64,000 nucleotides of DNA from JACXVD01 sp020446665 (GTDB lineage: Bacteria; Pseudomonadota; Alphaproteobacteria; Sphingomonadales; Sphingomonadaceae), in the NCBI GenBank assembly GCA_041396905.1, contig JAWKXQ010000003.1, forward strand, positions 141,043 through 205,042, written 5' to 3'. The notes beneath the pieces are model-generated. The model had not been told where the DNA came from. It was given only the letters and a program-made list of their open reading frames with translations, and made no database searches. Shown here one piece after another: positions 51,305-60,843 of the stretch. Both the position numbers and the translations under genes were made by a program. The first letter of the stretch is position 1. Each line of letters starts with the position of its first letter.

Positions 51305-53179
51305 ATGAGTTTTGCAGGCAAGGTCTGGCGGTTGCTGGTCGGGGTCAAGGATGGGCTCGCCCTGTTGTTCCTGCTGCTGTTCTTCTTCTTCCTGTTCGGC
51401 GTCCTGACGTCGCGGCCCAGCCCGGCACAGGTGCGCGAAGGGGCCTTGCTGCTGGAACTGGACGGCGTGGTCGTGGAAGAGCGCACCCAGATCGACCCGC
51501 TCAGCGTGCTGCTTTCCGGCGAAGCACCGATGCAGGAATATGACGTGCAGGACCTTGTCCGTGCGCTGGATGCGGCCGCCACCGATGACCGGATCAAGGT
51601 GGTCGTGCTGGACCTCTCCCGTTTCCTGGGCGGTGGCCATGTCCATATGCAGGATATCGCTGCAGCACTGGACCGGGTCCGCGCAGCGGACAAGCAGGTG
51701 CTGACCTGGGCGATCGGCTATGGCGATGATGCCATGATGCTGGCGGCCCATTCCAGCGAAGTCTGGCTGGACCCGATGGGCGGTGCCGTGATCGCCGGGC
51801 CGGGTGGCGAACGTCTTTATTACGGCGCGCTGCTGGAAAAGCTCAATGTCAACGCCCGCGTCTACAAGGTCGGCACGTACAAGAGTGCTGTCGAACCTTG
51901 GGTGCGCAGCGACATGTCCGATCCCGCGCGTGAGAATTACGCCGCGCTTTACGGCGCGCTGTGGGAAGAGTGGAAGGCGAATGTCAGCAAGGCGCGCCCC
52001 AAACTGGAGCTGGACCGCGTGACCAGCGATCCGGTCGGCTGGGTGCAGGCCGCCAATGGCGATTTCGCGACGGCCGCGATGGAAGCCGGGCTGGTGGACA
52101 AGCTCGGCAGCCGGGTCGAATTCGGTGAACGCGTCGCCGAAATTGCCGGGGAGGACCCGTGGAGTGACGCCCCCGGTGCCTATGCCCATAGCGAGCTCGC
52201 CCCCTGGCTGGCGGACAATCCGGACAGCGATGATGGCAAGGCGATTGGCGTCGTCACCATTGCTGGTGAGATCGTGGATGGCGATGCCGGGCCGGGCATG
52301 GCCGGTGGTGACCGGATTGCGGCCTTGCTGGATGAGGCGCTCGACGACGACCTGGCCGCTCTGGTGGTGCGGGTCGATTCCCCGGGCGGCTCCGTGCTTG
52401 CGTCAGAGGAAATTCGCCGCGCCATCCTGCGGCACAAGGCAAAGGATATTCCGATTGTCGTATCCATGGCCAATGTCGCGGCCAGCGGCGGCTATTGGGT
52501 TTCAACCCCGGCAGACCGCATCTTTGCCGAACCGGAAACGATTACCGGCTCGATCGGTATTTTCGCTGTCGTCCCGACCTTTGAACGGGCTGCTGCTGAT
52601 TGGGGTCTGACCACCGATGGCGTGCGCACGACGCCGCTTTCCGGCCAGCCGGACCTTGTCGCCGGTTTCACGCCTGAAATCGATGCGATCTTGCAAAGCT
52701 CGATCGAGGATGGCTATCGCGACTTCATCACCCGCGTGGCAGAATCGCGCAAGCTGAGCACCGAGCGTGTCGATGAGATCGGCCAGGGCCGCGTATGGGA
52801 TGGCGGCACCGCGCGCCAGATCGGGCTGGTGGACCAGTATGGCGGGCTGCAAGACGCCTTGGCCTATGCCGCCGAGAAAGCCGGGATCAAGGATGGGGGC
52901 TGGCATCCCCAATATCTCGGCAATGCACCTGACAATTACGACTCCCTGCTGCGCCAGTTGATGGGAAGCGAATTGGAAAGCGCGCGAGCAGGCGATGTAT
53001 TTGCAATGGTAACCCAGCGTGAAAACGCCCTGTGGGGCCGTGTTGCGGCTGATTTCGACATGCTGACCGGCACCCGCGGGATGCAGGCCTATTGCCTCGA
53101 ATGCCCGGTATCCCCGCGCGCGAAGGCAAAGGCAGAGCAGACCGGTTGGCTGGCAATGCTGGCGCGCCTGCTGGGCTGA
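51305..53179 (+). CDS. sppA: signal peptide peptidase SppA, long (67K) type
   Basis: A 624-residue membrane protease with one N-terminal membrane segment (ALLFLLLFFFFLFGVL). It holds two S49 domains in tandem. The general-base Lys is in the first half (VYKVGTYKSAVEPW near residue 200) and the nucleophile Ser in the second (VAASGGYWVSTPADRIFA near 398), as in E. coli SppA. It degrades left-over signal peptides. Confidence 0.94.
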   Translation: MSFAGKVWRLLVGVKDGLALLFLLLFFFFLFGVLTSRPSPAQVREGALLLELDGVVVEERTQIDPLSVLLSGEAPMQEYDVQDLVRALDAAATDDRIKVVVLDLSRFLGGGHVHMQDIAAALDRVRAADKQVLTWAIGYGDDAMMLAAHSSEVWLDPMGGAVIAGPGGERLYYGALLEKLNVNARVYKVGTYKSAVEPWVRSDMSDPARENYAALYGALWEEWKANVSKARPKLELDRVTSDPVGWVQAANGDFATAAMEAGLVDKLGSRVEFGERVAEIAGEDPWSDAPGAYAHSELAPWLADNPDSDDGKAIGVVTIAGEIVDGDAGPGMAGGDRIAALLDEALDDDLAALVVRVDSPGGSVLASEEIRRAILRHKAKDIPIVVSMANVAASGGYWVSTPADRIFAEPETITGSIGIFAVVPTFERAAADWGLTTDGVRTTPLSGQPDLVAGFTPEIDAILQSSIEDGYRDFITRVAESRKLSTERVDEIGQGRVWDGGTARQIGLVDQYGGLQDALAYAAEKAGIKDGGWHPQYLGNAPDNYDSLLRQLMGSELESARAGDVFAMVTQRENALWGRVAADFDMLTGTRGMQAYCLECPVSPRAKAKAEQTGWLAMLARLLG

Positions 53180-53283
53180 TGGAAGCTGATCCGGGGCCGG
53201 GGCGCATGGCAGGAAATCACCCTTGCCAAGCGCCCCGCCCCATGGCAAAGGCGCGCTCCTTGCCGGGATATTGACCCGCCGGC

Positions 53284-53358
53284 GGGCGCGTAGCTCAGTG
53301 GTAGAGCACACCCTTCACACGGGTGGGGTCGCAAGTTCAATCCTTGCCGCGCCCACCA
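53284..53358 (+). tRNA. tRNA-Val (CAC)
   Basis: GGGCGCGTAGCTCAGTGG, the anticodon arm CACCC-TTCACAC-GGGTG with anticodon CAC, AAGTTCAATCCTT and a CCA end encoded in the DNA. All four arms pair well. Confidence 0.95.
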
Positions 53359-53434
53359 TCTTTTGAAAATGCTGCCCTGGCAGCGTTGCGGACAAAGCTC
53401 GCAATGCCGCTGATGGTCGCAGGCTTCAATCAGC

Positions 53435-53619
53435 TTAGCGCTGGTAGATCCGCACCCAATCAACTTCCATTGCGATTTCGCCGCGTTTGATGCGTTCGAC
53501 GGCTTCCTCCGGAACGCCTACATAGGGTTTCGTGATACCGTTGGTCTTGAGCGGGTATACGCCCCCCGCTGCGAAGTTCAGGATGACGTGTTTGGGGCTA
53601 TCGAAACGCCATGGTCCCT
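53435..53619 (-). pseudogene. C-terminal remnant of a GH16 glucanase-like gene
   Basis: About 60 codons ending in TAA at 53435-53437. The residues PKHVILNFAAGGVYPLKTNG, PYVGVPEEAV and EIAMEVDWVRIYQR are the typical end of a family 16 glycoside hydrolase (laminarinase-type). The catalytic part (ExDxxE) is gone: the frame runs directly into the left end of the second IS5 element. An IS-linked deletion is the simplest reading. Confidence 0.8.
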
Positions 53620-53621
53620 AG

Positions 53622-54483
53622 GTCGCGTTTACATTCAGAGGCAGCATTTGAGGGCTGCCACGAGGTTGAGGAAGCCAGCGTAGTTTCTGGCGAGCTTGTC
53701 GTATCTGGTTGCGATACGTCTGAAGTGTTTGATCTTGTTGAAGAAGCGCTCGATCAGGTTGCGGTCTTTGTAGATCGTGGCATCGAAGCTGCGCCATTTG
53801 GCGGTGATGATTCGGCGTGGGACGACGGGTTCTGCGCCGCTGGCTGCGATGGCATCCATGGCCCGCTGCCCATCATATCCCTTGTCTGCCAGAACGTGGC
53901 CTGCCTTGAGCCCGTGGAGCAGCCCCTCGATCTGGGTTATGTCATTGCGTTCGCCGCCGGTCAGAATGAAACGAACCGGGTTGCCCAAGGCATCGGTGGC
54001 GGCATGGACCTTGGTGCTCAGCCCGCCTTTGGAGCGTCCCAGCGCGTGAGCTTCAAACCGATCTTCGGATCGATCACTTTTTTTGGGGCACCAGCGCTGT
54101 GCTGATGCGCGCGCACAATGGTGCTGTCGACAAGGATGTACTCGAAGTCGGCATCATCGCTCAACGCCTTGAAAAGATTCTCCCAAACACCGCTGCGGCA
54201 CCACCGATTGAAACGCTGGTAGACGGTGTGCCAACGGCCAAACTCCTTGGGCAGGACGCGCCAGTGCGCTCCCGACCGCGCCAGCCACAGGATCGCCTCC
54301 ACAAACAACCGGTTGTCACGCCCCGTCCGTCCAGGGTTCGTCGCCTTGCCAGGCAAATGCGGTGCCATGCGCTCCCAAACCGCGTCACTCAGTTCCTGTC
54401 GATCCATCCATGCTGACCTCCATCCAGCCAGCAGCTTGAATCAGACTTTGAGCCAAATGGGAATCCTGAATGTATACGCGACT
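53622..54483 (-). mobile_element. second IS5-family insertion sequence, about 862 bp
   Basis: The ends are GGTCGCGTTTACATTCAG on the left and, reverse-complemented, AGTCGCGTATACATTCAG on the right. TA flanks both sides. It is a different element from the one at 2906: the ends, transposase and frameshift site all differ. It separates the GH16 remnant from mmsB and begins at the mmsB stop codon. Confidence 0.87.
53635..54407 (-). CDS. IS5-family transposase, two frames joined by a probable -1 frameshift
   Basis: The first frame (54407 down to 54018) has LSDAVWERMAPHLPG, RWHTVYQRFNRW and the first catalytic Asp in ILVDSTIVRAHQHSAG. The second (53988 down to 53635, and open further upstream) has GGERNDITQ, LADKGYDGQ with the second Asp, and KDRNLIERFFNKIKHFRR with the Glu. 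The frames meet at an A7 run on the minus strand (54078-54084), a classic -1 slippery site. Catalytic residues are intact. Confidence 0.88.
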
Positions 54484-55352
54484 TAGAGCTCGGTAATCAC
54501 TGCCGAAAAATCGCGGGTGGAATTGCCCGCTGCGTCAAAGGCTTCGTAGATTTCCTTCGCCCGGCGGCCCATGCGCGTATCGACGCCTGCGGTTTCCGCC
54601 GCTTCCATCGCCAGCTTCAGATCCTTGAGCATCAGACCAGTGGCGAAACCGCCCTGATAGTCATTGTCACTCGGGCTTTGCGGGCCGACGCCGGGGACCG
54701 GGCAATAGGAAGTCATCGACCAGCACTGGCCGGATGAGACGCTGGAAATGTCGTAGAAAGTCTGCGGGTCGAGCCCCAACTTCTGCGCCATGGCAAAGGC
54801 TTCGCATGTGCCGATCATGTGGATGCCCAGCAGCATGTTGTTGCAGATCTTGGCTGCCTGCCCCGTCCCGGCACCACCGGCATGGATCACCGCCTTGCCC
54901 ATCGCCTGCAGGATCGGCTCGGCGCGGCCAAAGGCTTCGTCTGTCCCGCCAACCATGAAAGTCAGCGTGCCGCCATTGGCTGCCGCGATCCCGCCGGAGA
55001 CCGGCGCATCGACCATGGCATAGCCCGCAGCCTCTGCCGCTTCCACCACCTTGCGCGCGGTTGCCACGTCAATCGTCGAGCAATCGAGCAGCACGGCACC
55101 CGCTGGTACATGGCCGATCACGTCGCTGGTATAGACCCGCTCCACGATCCCGCCATTGGGCAGCATGGAAACGACCGCTTCCACGCCCTGCACGGCTTCT
55201 TGCGCGGTGGTGAAGGTCAGACAGCCATTATCCTTGGCCTGCGCCAGCGCGACCTCGCTCAGGTCGAAAGCGCGGACATCATGCCCTGCCTTCACCAGAT
55301 TCGCGGCCATCCCGCCACCCATATTGCCAAGGCCGATAAATGCGATTTTCAT
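54483..55352 (-). CDS. mmsB: 3-hydroxyisobutyrate dehydrogenase
   Basis: A 289-residue NAD-dependent beta-hydroxyacid dehydrogenase of valine breakdown. The nucleotide-binding motif is IAFIGLGNMGGGMAANL. The substrate-site block DAPVSGGIAAANGGTLTFMVGG and the catalytic Lys in GTGQAAKICNNM are present. Last gene of the acyl-CoA dehydrogenase, hydrolase, hydratase, mmsB set, and separated from the hydratase gene by a palindromic repeat. Its TAA stop abuts the IS element. Confidence 0.94.
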   Translation of the reverse strand: MKIAFIGLGNMGGGMAANLVKAGHDVRAFDLSEVALAQAKDNGCLTFTTAQEAVQGVEAVVSMLPNGGIVERVYTSDVIGHVPAGAVLLDCSTIDVATARKVVEAAEAAGYAMVDAPVSGGIAAANGGTLTFMVGGTDEAFGRAEPILQAMGKAVIHAGGAGTGQAAKICNNMLLGIHMIGTCEAFAMAQKLGLDPQTFYDISSVSSGQCWSMTSYCPVPGVGPQSPSDNDYQGGFATGLMLKDLKLAMEAAETAGVDTRMGRRAKEIYEAFDAAGNSTRDFSAVITEL

Positions 55353-55370
55353 GTCTGTTACTCTCCAAAA

Positions 55371-55490
55371 AGCCCCTCCCCTTCAGGGGGGGTGGGGTGG
55401 GGATTGTCGGGCTGGAACTGCGCCTGACTGACAGGCCCCACACCCTCCGCCGCTTCGCGGCTCCTCCCTCTCCCCTGAAGGGGAGAGGGA
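55371..55490. repeat. 120-bp palindromic repeat between mmsB and the hydratase gene
   Basis: The left block CCCCTCCCCTTCAGGGGGGG and the right block CCCTCTCCCCTGAAGGGGAG are each hairpins and also pair with one another. GGGGTGGGG and CCCCACACCC pair within. Resembles 18582-18717. It lies inside an apparent operon without a nuclease gene. Confidence 0.78.
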
Positions 55491-55498
55491 ATTGACGA

Positions 55499-56281
55499 TC
55501 ACCGCCCCTTCCAGTTGCCTTCGCGCTTTTCGATGAAAGCCGCCATGCCCTCGGCCTTGTCTTCCGTCGCGGTGAGGATCTGGAACAGGCGGCGTTCGTG
55601 CAGCAGGCCCTGATCAAGACTCATTTCAAAGGCGGCGTTGACCATTTCCTTGTTCACCTGGGCGGCCATAGGCGGCATGGAGGCGATGGTCGCAGCGGTC
55701 TTCATCGCTTCGGTCAGCAATTCATCATGCGGCACCACGCGGGCGACGAGATTGCTGCGTTCAGCCTCTTCGGCATCCATCATCCGGCCCGTCAGGCACA
55801 TTTCCATCGCCTTCGCCTTGCCCACGGCGAGCGTCAGGCGCTGGCTGCCACCCATACCGGGTGCCACGCCCAGCTTGATTTCCGGCTGGCCGAATTTCGC
55901 ACGGTCGCTGGCGATAATGAAATCGGACATCATTGCGAGTTCACACCCGCCGCCCAGCGCAAAGCCATTTACCGCTGCGATCCACGGTTTGCGGGTCGTC
56001 TTCACCACATGGCTGGTCCATTTGGAGAAGAAGTCCTGCAGATAGAAATCAGCCGCGGGCTTGTCGGCCATTTCCTTGATGTCTGCACCTGCAGCAAAGG
56101 CCTTGTCCCCGCTGCCGGTCAGCACGGCGCAACGCTGGCTGTCATCAGCCTGATAGGCAGCAAAGGCAGCGATCAACTCGTCCAGCACCTGCGTATTAAG
56201 CGCATTCAGCGCCTGCGGGCGGTTGAGCGTGATGAGGGTCACAGCGTCACGCTGTTCGACTGTGATGGTTTCGTAGCTCAT
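55499..56281 (-). CDS. enoyl-CoA hydratase
   Basis: A 260-residue crotonase. Oxyanion-hole residues lie in AAGADIKEM and ALGGGCELAMM. Both catalytic Glu positions are visible (GGGCELAM and QPEIKLGVAPGMGGSQRL). It hydrates methacrylyl-CoA or short enoyl-CoAs, which fits its position in a valine operon. Its ATG overlaps the stop of the upstream hydrolase (ATGA). Confidence 0.93.
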   Translation of the reverse strand: MSYETITVEQRDAVTLITLNRPQALNALNTQVLDELIAAFAAYQADDSQRCAVLTGSGDKAFAAGADIKEMADKPAADFYLQDFFSKWTSHVVKTTRKPWIAAVNGFALGGGCELAMMSDFIIASDRAKFGQPEIKLGVAPGMGGSQRLTLAVGKAKAMEMCLTGRMMDAEEAERSNLVARVVPHDELLTEAMKTAATIASMPPMAAQVNKEMVNAAFEMSLDQGLLHERRLFQILTATEDKAEGMAAFIEKREGNWKGR

Positions 56282-57322
56282 AGCGGTTTCCATTCTTCCT
56301 GTTCCGGCAGCGGCGCGAAGATGCTGTCGAGCAATTCCTCGCTCACGCCTTCGGGTGTGGCCGGGTCCCATTGCGGGTCATTGGTCTTGTCCACGATCAG
56401 CGCGCGCACGCCTTCGGCAAAATCGTGGCGGGTCAGCACGCGGCTGGCGATGCGATATTCCATCCGCATATTGTCCGCGAAATCGCTGAGCGGAGCACTC
56501 TCGGCCAGCTGGCGCAAGGCGACCTTGCAGGTCTGCGGGCTCTTGGTGCCCAGCGTGCCAATTTCCTTCGCCGCCCATTCGCTGCCGTCAGCCTCCAGGC
56601 TGGCGAGGATATCTTCATAGCGATCCGACGCGAAATGCCTGGCGATCTTGTCGGCATTGGCTCCTGATCCCGGCCGCCGGGGCGGTGACGGAAAGCCCGC
56701 CAAATGCCTGCGATCCGGTCCGGTGCTGCGCAATCCGGGCCTTGGCTTCCGCCAGAGCCTCGCTCGGCAGATAATGCGTGGCGAGGCCCGCCCACAGGCA
56801 TTCCGCCCCGTCCAGCCGCGCACCGGTGAGGGCGAGGAACTGGCCCAGACGCCCGCCCAGCCGCGCCAGATACCAGCCACCGCCAACATCGGGGAACAGG
56901 CCAATGCCCGTTTCCGGCATGGCAAAGCGGGTGTTTTCCGTCGCCACGCGATATTTCGCCGGCTGGCTGATGCCCACGCCGCCGCCCATGGTGATGCCAT
57001 CCATGAAGGCGACAATCGGCTTGGCATAGGTGAACATCTGATGGTTGAGCTGATATTCGTCATGGAAGAATTTCCGCCCCGATACGCCGCCATCATTGAG
57101 CGCGCTGTTGCGCAGCAGATTGATATCGCCGCCCGCGCAAAAGCCGCGCCCTTCAGCATGGTCAAGCAGCACGGCCTGCACCGCATCATCATCTGCCCAC
57201 TGGGACAACGCCGCGCTCATCGCGTGGCACATGTCGAGCGTCAGCGAATGAATCGCCTTGGGCCGGTTAAGCGAGATATGCCCGGCAGGGCCATGCGTGT
57301 GGATGTGAACTTCGTCGGTCAT
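56278..57322 (-). pseudogene. 3-hydroxyisobutyryl-CoA hydrolase, single frameshift
   Basis: A crotonase-fold hydrolase that releases 3-hydroxyisobutyrate for MmsB. The first part (MTDEVHIHTHGPAGHISLNR, GRGFCAGGDI, MGGGVGISQ, AMPETGIGLFPDVGGG) is in one frame down to about 56665. The rest (NADKIARHFASDRYEDIL to the stop at 56278) is in another. One extra base near ATCAGGAGCC would explain it. Length and ends are otherwise normal (about 347 codons), with ATGA overlaps at both ends, so an error in the sequence is quite possible. Confidence 0.88.
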
Positions 57323-58464
57323 TGGCGGAGCAAGTCCCTTCCCACGATCATGCGCATCACCTGATTGGTGCCTTCCAGGATCGAATGCACGCGCAAATCG
57401 CGCCAGAAACGTTCGATCGGATATTCCTTGAGATAGCCATAGCCGCCGAACAATTGCAGCGCATTGTTGACCACATTGCTGCCGCTATCGGTCGCCAGCC
57501 GCTTGGCCATGGCGGAAAAGCGGCTCTTGTCAGGCGCGCCTGCGGTCACTTTGCAAGCCGCCAGATAAAGCAGCGCGCGGGCGGCCTCCAGATCGGTCGC
57601 CATATCGGCCAGCGTGAATTGCGTGTTCTGGAATTCCGCCACCGGCTGGCCGAATTGCTGCCGATCCTTGGTATAGGCAACCGCTTCGTCGAGGCAGCGC
57701 TGCGCCCCGCCCAGCGAGCAGGCGCCAATATTGAGCCGACCGCCATCGAGCCCGGCCATGGCAAAGCGAAACCCCTCGCCCTCTGCCCCGACACGGTTGA
57801 CAACGGGGATGCGCGCATCGTCAAAGATCAATTGCGCGGTGGGCGAGGCATTCCAGCCCAGCTTGTTTTCCGGCTTGCCGAAGGAAACACCCGGCGTGTC
57901 TTTCTCTACCACCAGACAGGTAATGCCCTTGCTCTTGTGCTCGCTGGTGCGGACCATCACGACATAGATATCGTTCACGCCGCTGCCGGAAATGAACTGC
58001 TTGGTGCCGTTGAGCACGTAATGATCGCCATCGAGCACAGCAGTGGCTTTCAGCGCGGCTGCATCCGAGCCGCTGCCCGGTTCGGTCAGCGCATAGCTGG
58101 CGAGGTGTTCCATCGTCACCAGCTTGGGCAGATAGCGCGATTTCACATCCTCATTGCCGAAAGTGTCGATCATCCATGCGGCCATATTGTGGATCGAGAT
58201 GAAGGCGCTGGTCGCGGGGCAGCCATAGGCCATGGCTTCCATGATCAGCGCGGCCTCCAGCCGGCCAAGGCCAATCCCGCCCGATTCCTCGCTGACATAG
58301 ATCGCACCAAAGCCGAGCTCGCCGGTGGACTGGATCACATCGCGCGGGAAGTGGTGCTTTTCATCCCATTCCGCCGCGAAAGGCGTGATCGCATCGGCGG
58401 TGAATTTGCGCGCCATATCCTGAATGGCGAGCTGGTCGTCGGTGAGTTCAAATTGGTTTGTCAT
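57319..58464 (-). CDS. acyl-CoA dehydrogenase, probable isobutyryl-CoA dehydrogenase
   Basis: A 381-residue flavoenzyme. The signatures YALTEPGSGSDAAALKA and QLFGGYGYLKEYPIERFWRD are present. The catalytic Glu is in SILEGTNQVMRMIVGRDLL, the position used by short-chain and isobutyryl-CoA dehydrogenases. First gene of the four-gene valine set, overlapping the hydrolase start by four bases (ATGA). Confidence 0.93.
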   Translation of the reverse strand: MTNQFELTDDQLAIQDMARKFTADAITPFAAEWDEKHHFPRDVIQSTGELGFGAIYVSEESGGIGLGRLEAALIMEAMAYGCPATSAFISIHNMAAWMIDTFGNEDVKSRYLPKLVTMEHLASYALTEPGSGSDAAALKATAVLDGDHYVLNGTKQFISGSGVNDIYVVMVRTSEHKSKGITCLVVEKDTPGVSFGKPENKLGWNASPTAQLIFDDARIPVVNRVGAEGEGFRFAMAGLDGGRLNIGACSLGGAQRCLDEAVAYTKDRQQFGQPVAEFQNTQFTLADMATDLEAARALLYLAACKVTAGAPDKSRFSAMAKRLATDSGSNVVNNALQLFGGYGYLKEYPIERFWRDLRVHSILEGTNQVMRMIVGRDLLRQ

Positions 58465-58498
58465 CGGCTTCCTGTCGCTTGATCACGCAGATTTCGGT

Positions 58499-58990
58499 TT
58501 ATTGCGGGCATTTCTTGCGCGGATATTCGTCCGCCACCTTGGGCTTTTGCCCATCCGTTACGTCGAGCCCCTGCCCATCCTCGCTGAGCACAAGTCGCAG
58601 GGTTTCGACCCACTTTTCGCCTTCACCCTCCATCGCCAGTTCGACCAGCACGTCCTCGCCCTCGGCTGTGATCGAAGTCACATCGCCCGTCGATTCATAG
58701 AAAGTGATGTCGCCCGGTTTGATATCCATCCGCATATCGGATTCGCGGGCGCAGCTGCCCTTCACGTAATCCCACACGCCCAGATAGCGCGCGGGAATAG
58801 TGCCCTCGGCGGCGGCTGGTTCCGGCACAGACTCGGGACTGGCCTGATCCTCAGGCTTTGCTGCTTCCGCCGGGGTTTCTGCCACCGCGACCTGATCCGT
58901 TTCCGCAGCATCGCCAGCTGCAGTGTCAGCAGCTTCCTTGCATCCCGCCAGAGCGAGTGTAGCAATCAGTGCAACAGGGATCAGGCGCAT
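58499..58990 (-). CDS. putative lipoprotein of unknown function
   Basis: A 163-residue protein. The lipobox LAGC is near residue 17. An acidic Ala/Glu/Pro linker follows, then a domain of about 95 residues (IPARYLGVWDYVKGSCARES, DMRMDIKPGDITFYES) with a Cys near its start and one near the end (KKCPQ), perhaps a disulfide. No family recognised. Same strand as the valine operon, 34 bases upstream of it. Confidence 0.72.
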   Translation of the reverse strand: MRLIPVALIATLALAGCKEAADTAAGDAAETDQVAVAETPAEAAKPEDQASPESVPEPAAAEGTIPARYLGVWDYVKGSCARESDMRMDIKPGDITFYESTGDVTSITAEGEDVLVELAMEGEGEKWVETLRLVLSEDGQGLDVTDGQKPKVADEYPRKKCPQ

Positions 58991-59202
58991 CAGTCTCTCC
59001 TCGGTCGGGTCAGGGTTGGGTCGCGCCGACCTTACCCCATCGCCCGGATAACGAAAGCGCTGGCACCATCGCCAGTGTTGACGGGCCAGCGCCGCGCGGA
59101 CTTCCTGACCCTGGGCCAGACCATATCCCTTCCGGGGTCATTCCGATCCATGTCACCAAAGCCCGCGCAGGCTGATCCCGTCATGATCAGGCCATGCCCC
59201 GA

Positions 59203-60621
59203 TCAGGCGAGCAGCTGGATGATATCGCCGAACAATTCCTCATCGCTCGGCAACTGCTTGGGCGTTGCCAAAGGCTTCGACACCCATGTTTCGTTGATCA
59301 GGTCACGCCAGGTGATGTTGTTATTGGTGCCATTGCCACCCCAGCTGCCACAGCCGAGCGAGAAAGTCTGGCGCATGCCGTTCCACAGATTGCCGCTGTT
59401 CGAGGCTGATTGCGGCTGGTTGACCATCACACGGCTGGTGCGGGTGGCCGCGGCCAGCTTCATGATGTTCTCGTCAGACTGCGAATAGATGCCGCAGCTA
59501 TGGCCCTGCCCCTGATAGGCCTGAATGCGATTGGTCAGCTCGATCGCTTCATCCAGATCCTTGGCGCGATACAGCGCCATGGTCACCGTCATCTTCTCAC
59601 CCGAGAAAGGATGATCCGGCCCGGCGCCGGTTTCCGGCACGATGAAGAACTGCTTGCCTTCGGGCAGGTTGAAACCGGCCATGCCGGCAATCTTTTCTGC
59701 CGGCTGGGCCACCGCGTTGGCGTTGATATGCCCATCGACCCAGATCACATTCTGCAGCTTGGCCTTTTCCTCTTCGGAAACAACATAACCGCCCTGATGA
59801 ACGAGCTTGTCCAGCATCTGATCATAGATGGCATCAAGCAGGATCACGCTGTTGTCAGACGAACAGGAAGCCGCAAGGTCCAGCGTCTTGGAAATGCGGA
59901 TCTTTTCTGCTGCATCTTCAAGGTCTGCCGTATCATCCACTGTGATAACAGCATTGCCCACGCCAACGCCCAGTGCCGGTGTGCCGCTGGAATAGGCGGC
60001 CTTGACCATGGCCCCGCCGCCAGTCGCCAGAACGCGATCGCACTGCTTCATCAGCTCGTTGGTCTTGTTGACCGAAGGCACATCAATGCTGATCACCAGA
60101 TCGGCGGGCGCCCCCATCTTCACGATGGCTTCGCGCATCAGGTCGCAGATCATCTTGTTGGTTAACTTGGCACGCGGATGCGGCGCGATAATGATCGAGT
60201 TGCGGCCCTTCACTGCGGAAATCGCCTTGATCACCGGGGTTGCTTCGGGATTGGTGGAAGGTGACAAGGCACCGATCACGCCCATCGGCTTTGCAATCTT
60301 GACGATATTGCGCTCCGGCAATTCCTCAATCACGCCGACCGATTTATCGTCGATAATGTCCATCAGCGTGGCGCGGGTCTTGCGGAAAATCTTGAGATAT
60401 TTGCCGTCATAATTGCCCAGCTGAGTCTCATCGACTGTATGCTGCGCAATGCGTTCCGCCACCTCTTCCTTTGCCACAGCCCACACCATTGCGGTGATCA
60501 GGCGATCAACCTGTTCCTGCGTGTAATCTGCGATCTGTTCCTGCGCAGCGCGCGAACGGGCAATCAGTTCTGCGATTTCTGCAGCATCATCTGCGGGCTC
60601 TGTAAGGGGTGCTGTGGGCAT
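59203..60621 (-). CDS. CoA-acylating aldehyde dehydrogenase
   Basis: A 472-residue enzyme of the AdhE-N/EutE/SauS type that converts an aldehyde plus CoA to an acyl-CoA. Key blocks are GALSPSTNPEATPVIKAISA, LATGGGAMVKAAYSSGTPALG, the catalytic Cys in LDLAASCSSDNSVI and SLGCGSWGGNGTNNNI. ATG 60621 is chosen; the open frame continues into the LysR gene on the other strand. Acetaldehyde or sulfoacetaldehyde are both possible substrates. A divergent LysR gene 222 bases away probably regulates it. Confidence 0.88.
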   Translation of the reverse strand: MPTAPLTEPADDAAEIAELIARSRAAQEQIADYTQEQVDRLITAMVWAVAKEEVAERIAQHTVDETQLGNYDGKYLKIFRKTRATLMDIIDDKSVGVIEELPERNIVKIAKPMGVIGALSPSTNPEATPVIKAISAVKGRNSIIIAPHPRAKLTNKMICDLMREAIVKMGAPADLVISIDVPSVNKTNELMKQCDRVLATGGGAMVKAAYSSGTPALGVGVGNAVITVDDTADLEDAAEKIRISKTLDLAASCSSDNSVILLDAIYDQMLDKLVHQGGYVVSEEEKAKLQNVIWVDGHINANAVAQPAEKIAGMAGFNLPEGKQFFIVPETGAGPDHPFSGEKMTVTMALYRAKDLDEAIELTNRIQAYQGQGHSCGIYSQSDENIMKLAAATRTSRVMVNQPQSASNSGNLWNGMRQTFSLGCGSWGGNGTNNNITWRDLINETWVSKPLATPKQLPSDEELFGDIIQLLA

Positions 60622-60843
60622 ACTCTTCCATCCATTTTTCTGGGACACGCAAAAGCCCGTGGGGGCGCACGGAATCGGGCTGAAATCCAACGGTTTCGCC
60701 ACCCATCCCTTTGCACACTCATTGCCTGCAGGCAAGCACGCTATTTGCATCGTTGACCTGCAAATTTGCAGCTTGAGGCGAAATATGCTCTGCCCGCTTG
60801 TCAGGAGGCCGAGACCACAAGGCCAGGCAAAGGAGGCCAAACC

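Noticed and set aside
57322..58482. 386-codon plus-strand open frame
   Set aside because: Antisense to the acyl-CoA dehydrogenase, which has all family motifs.
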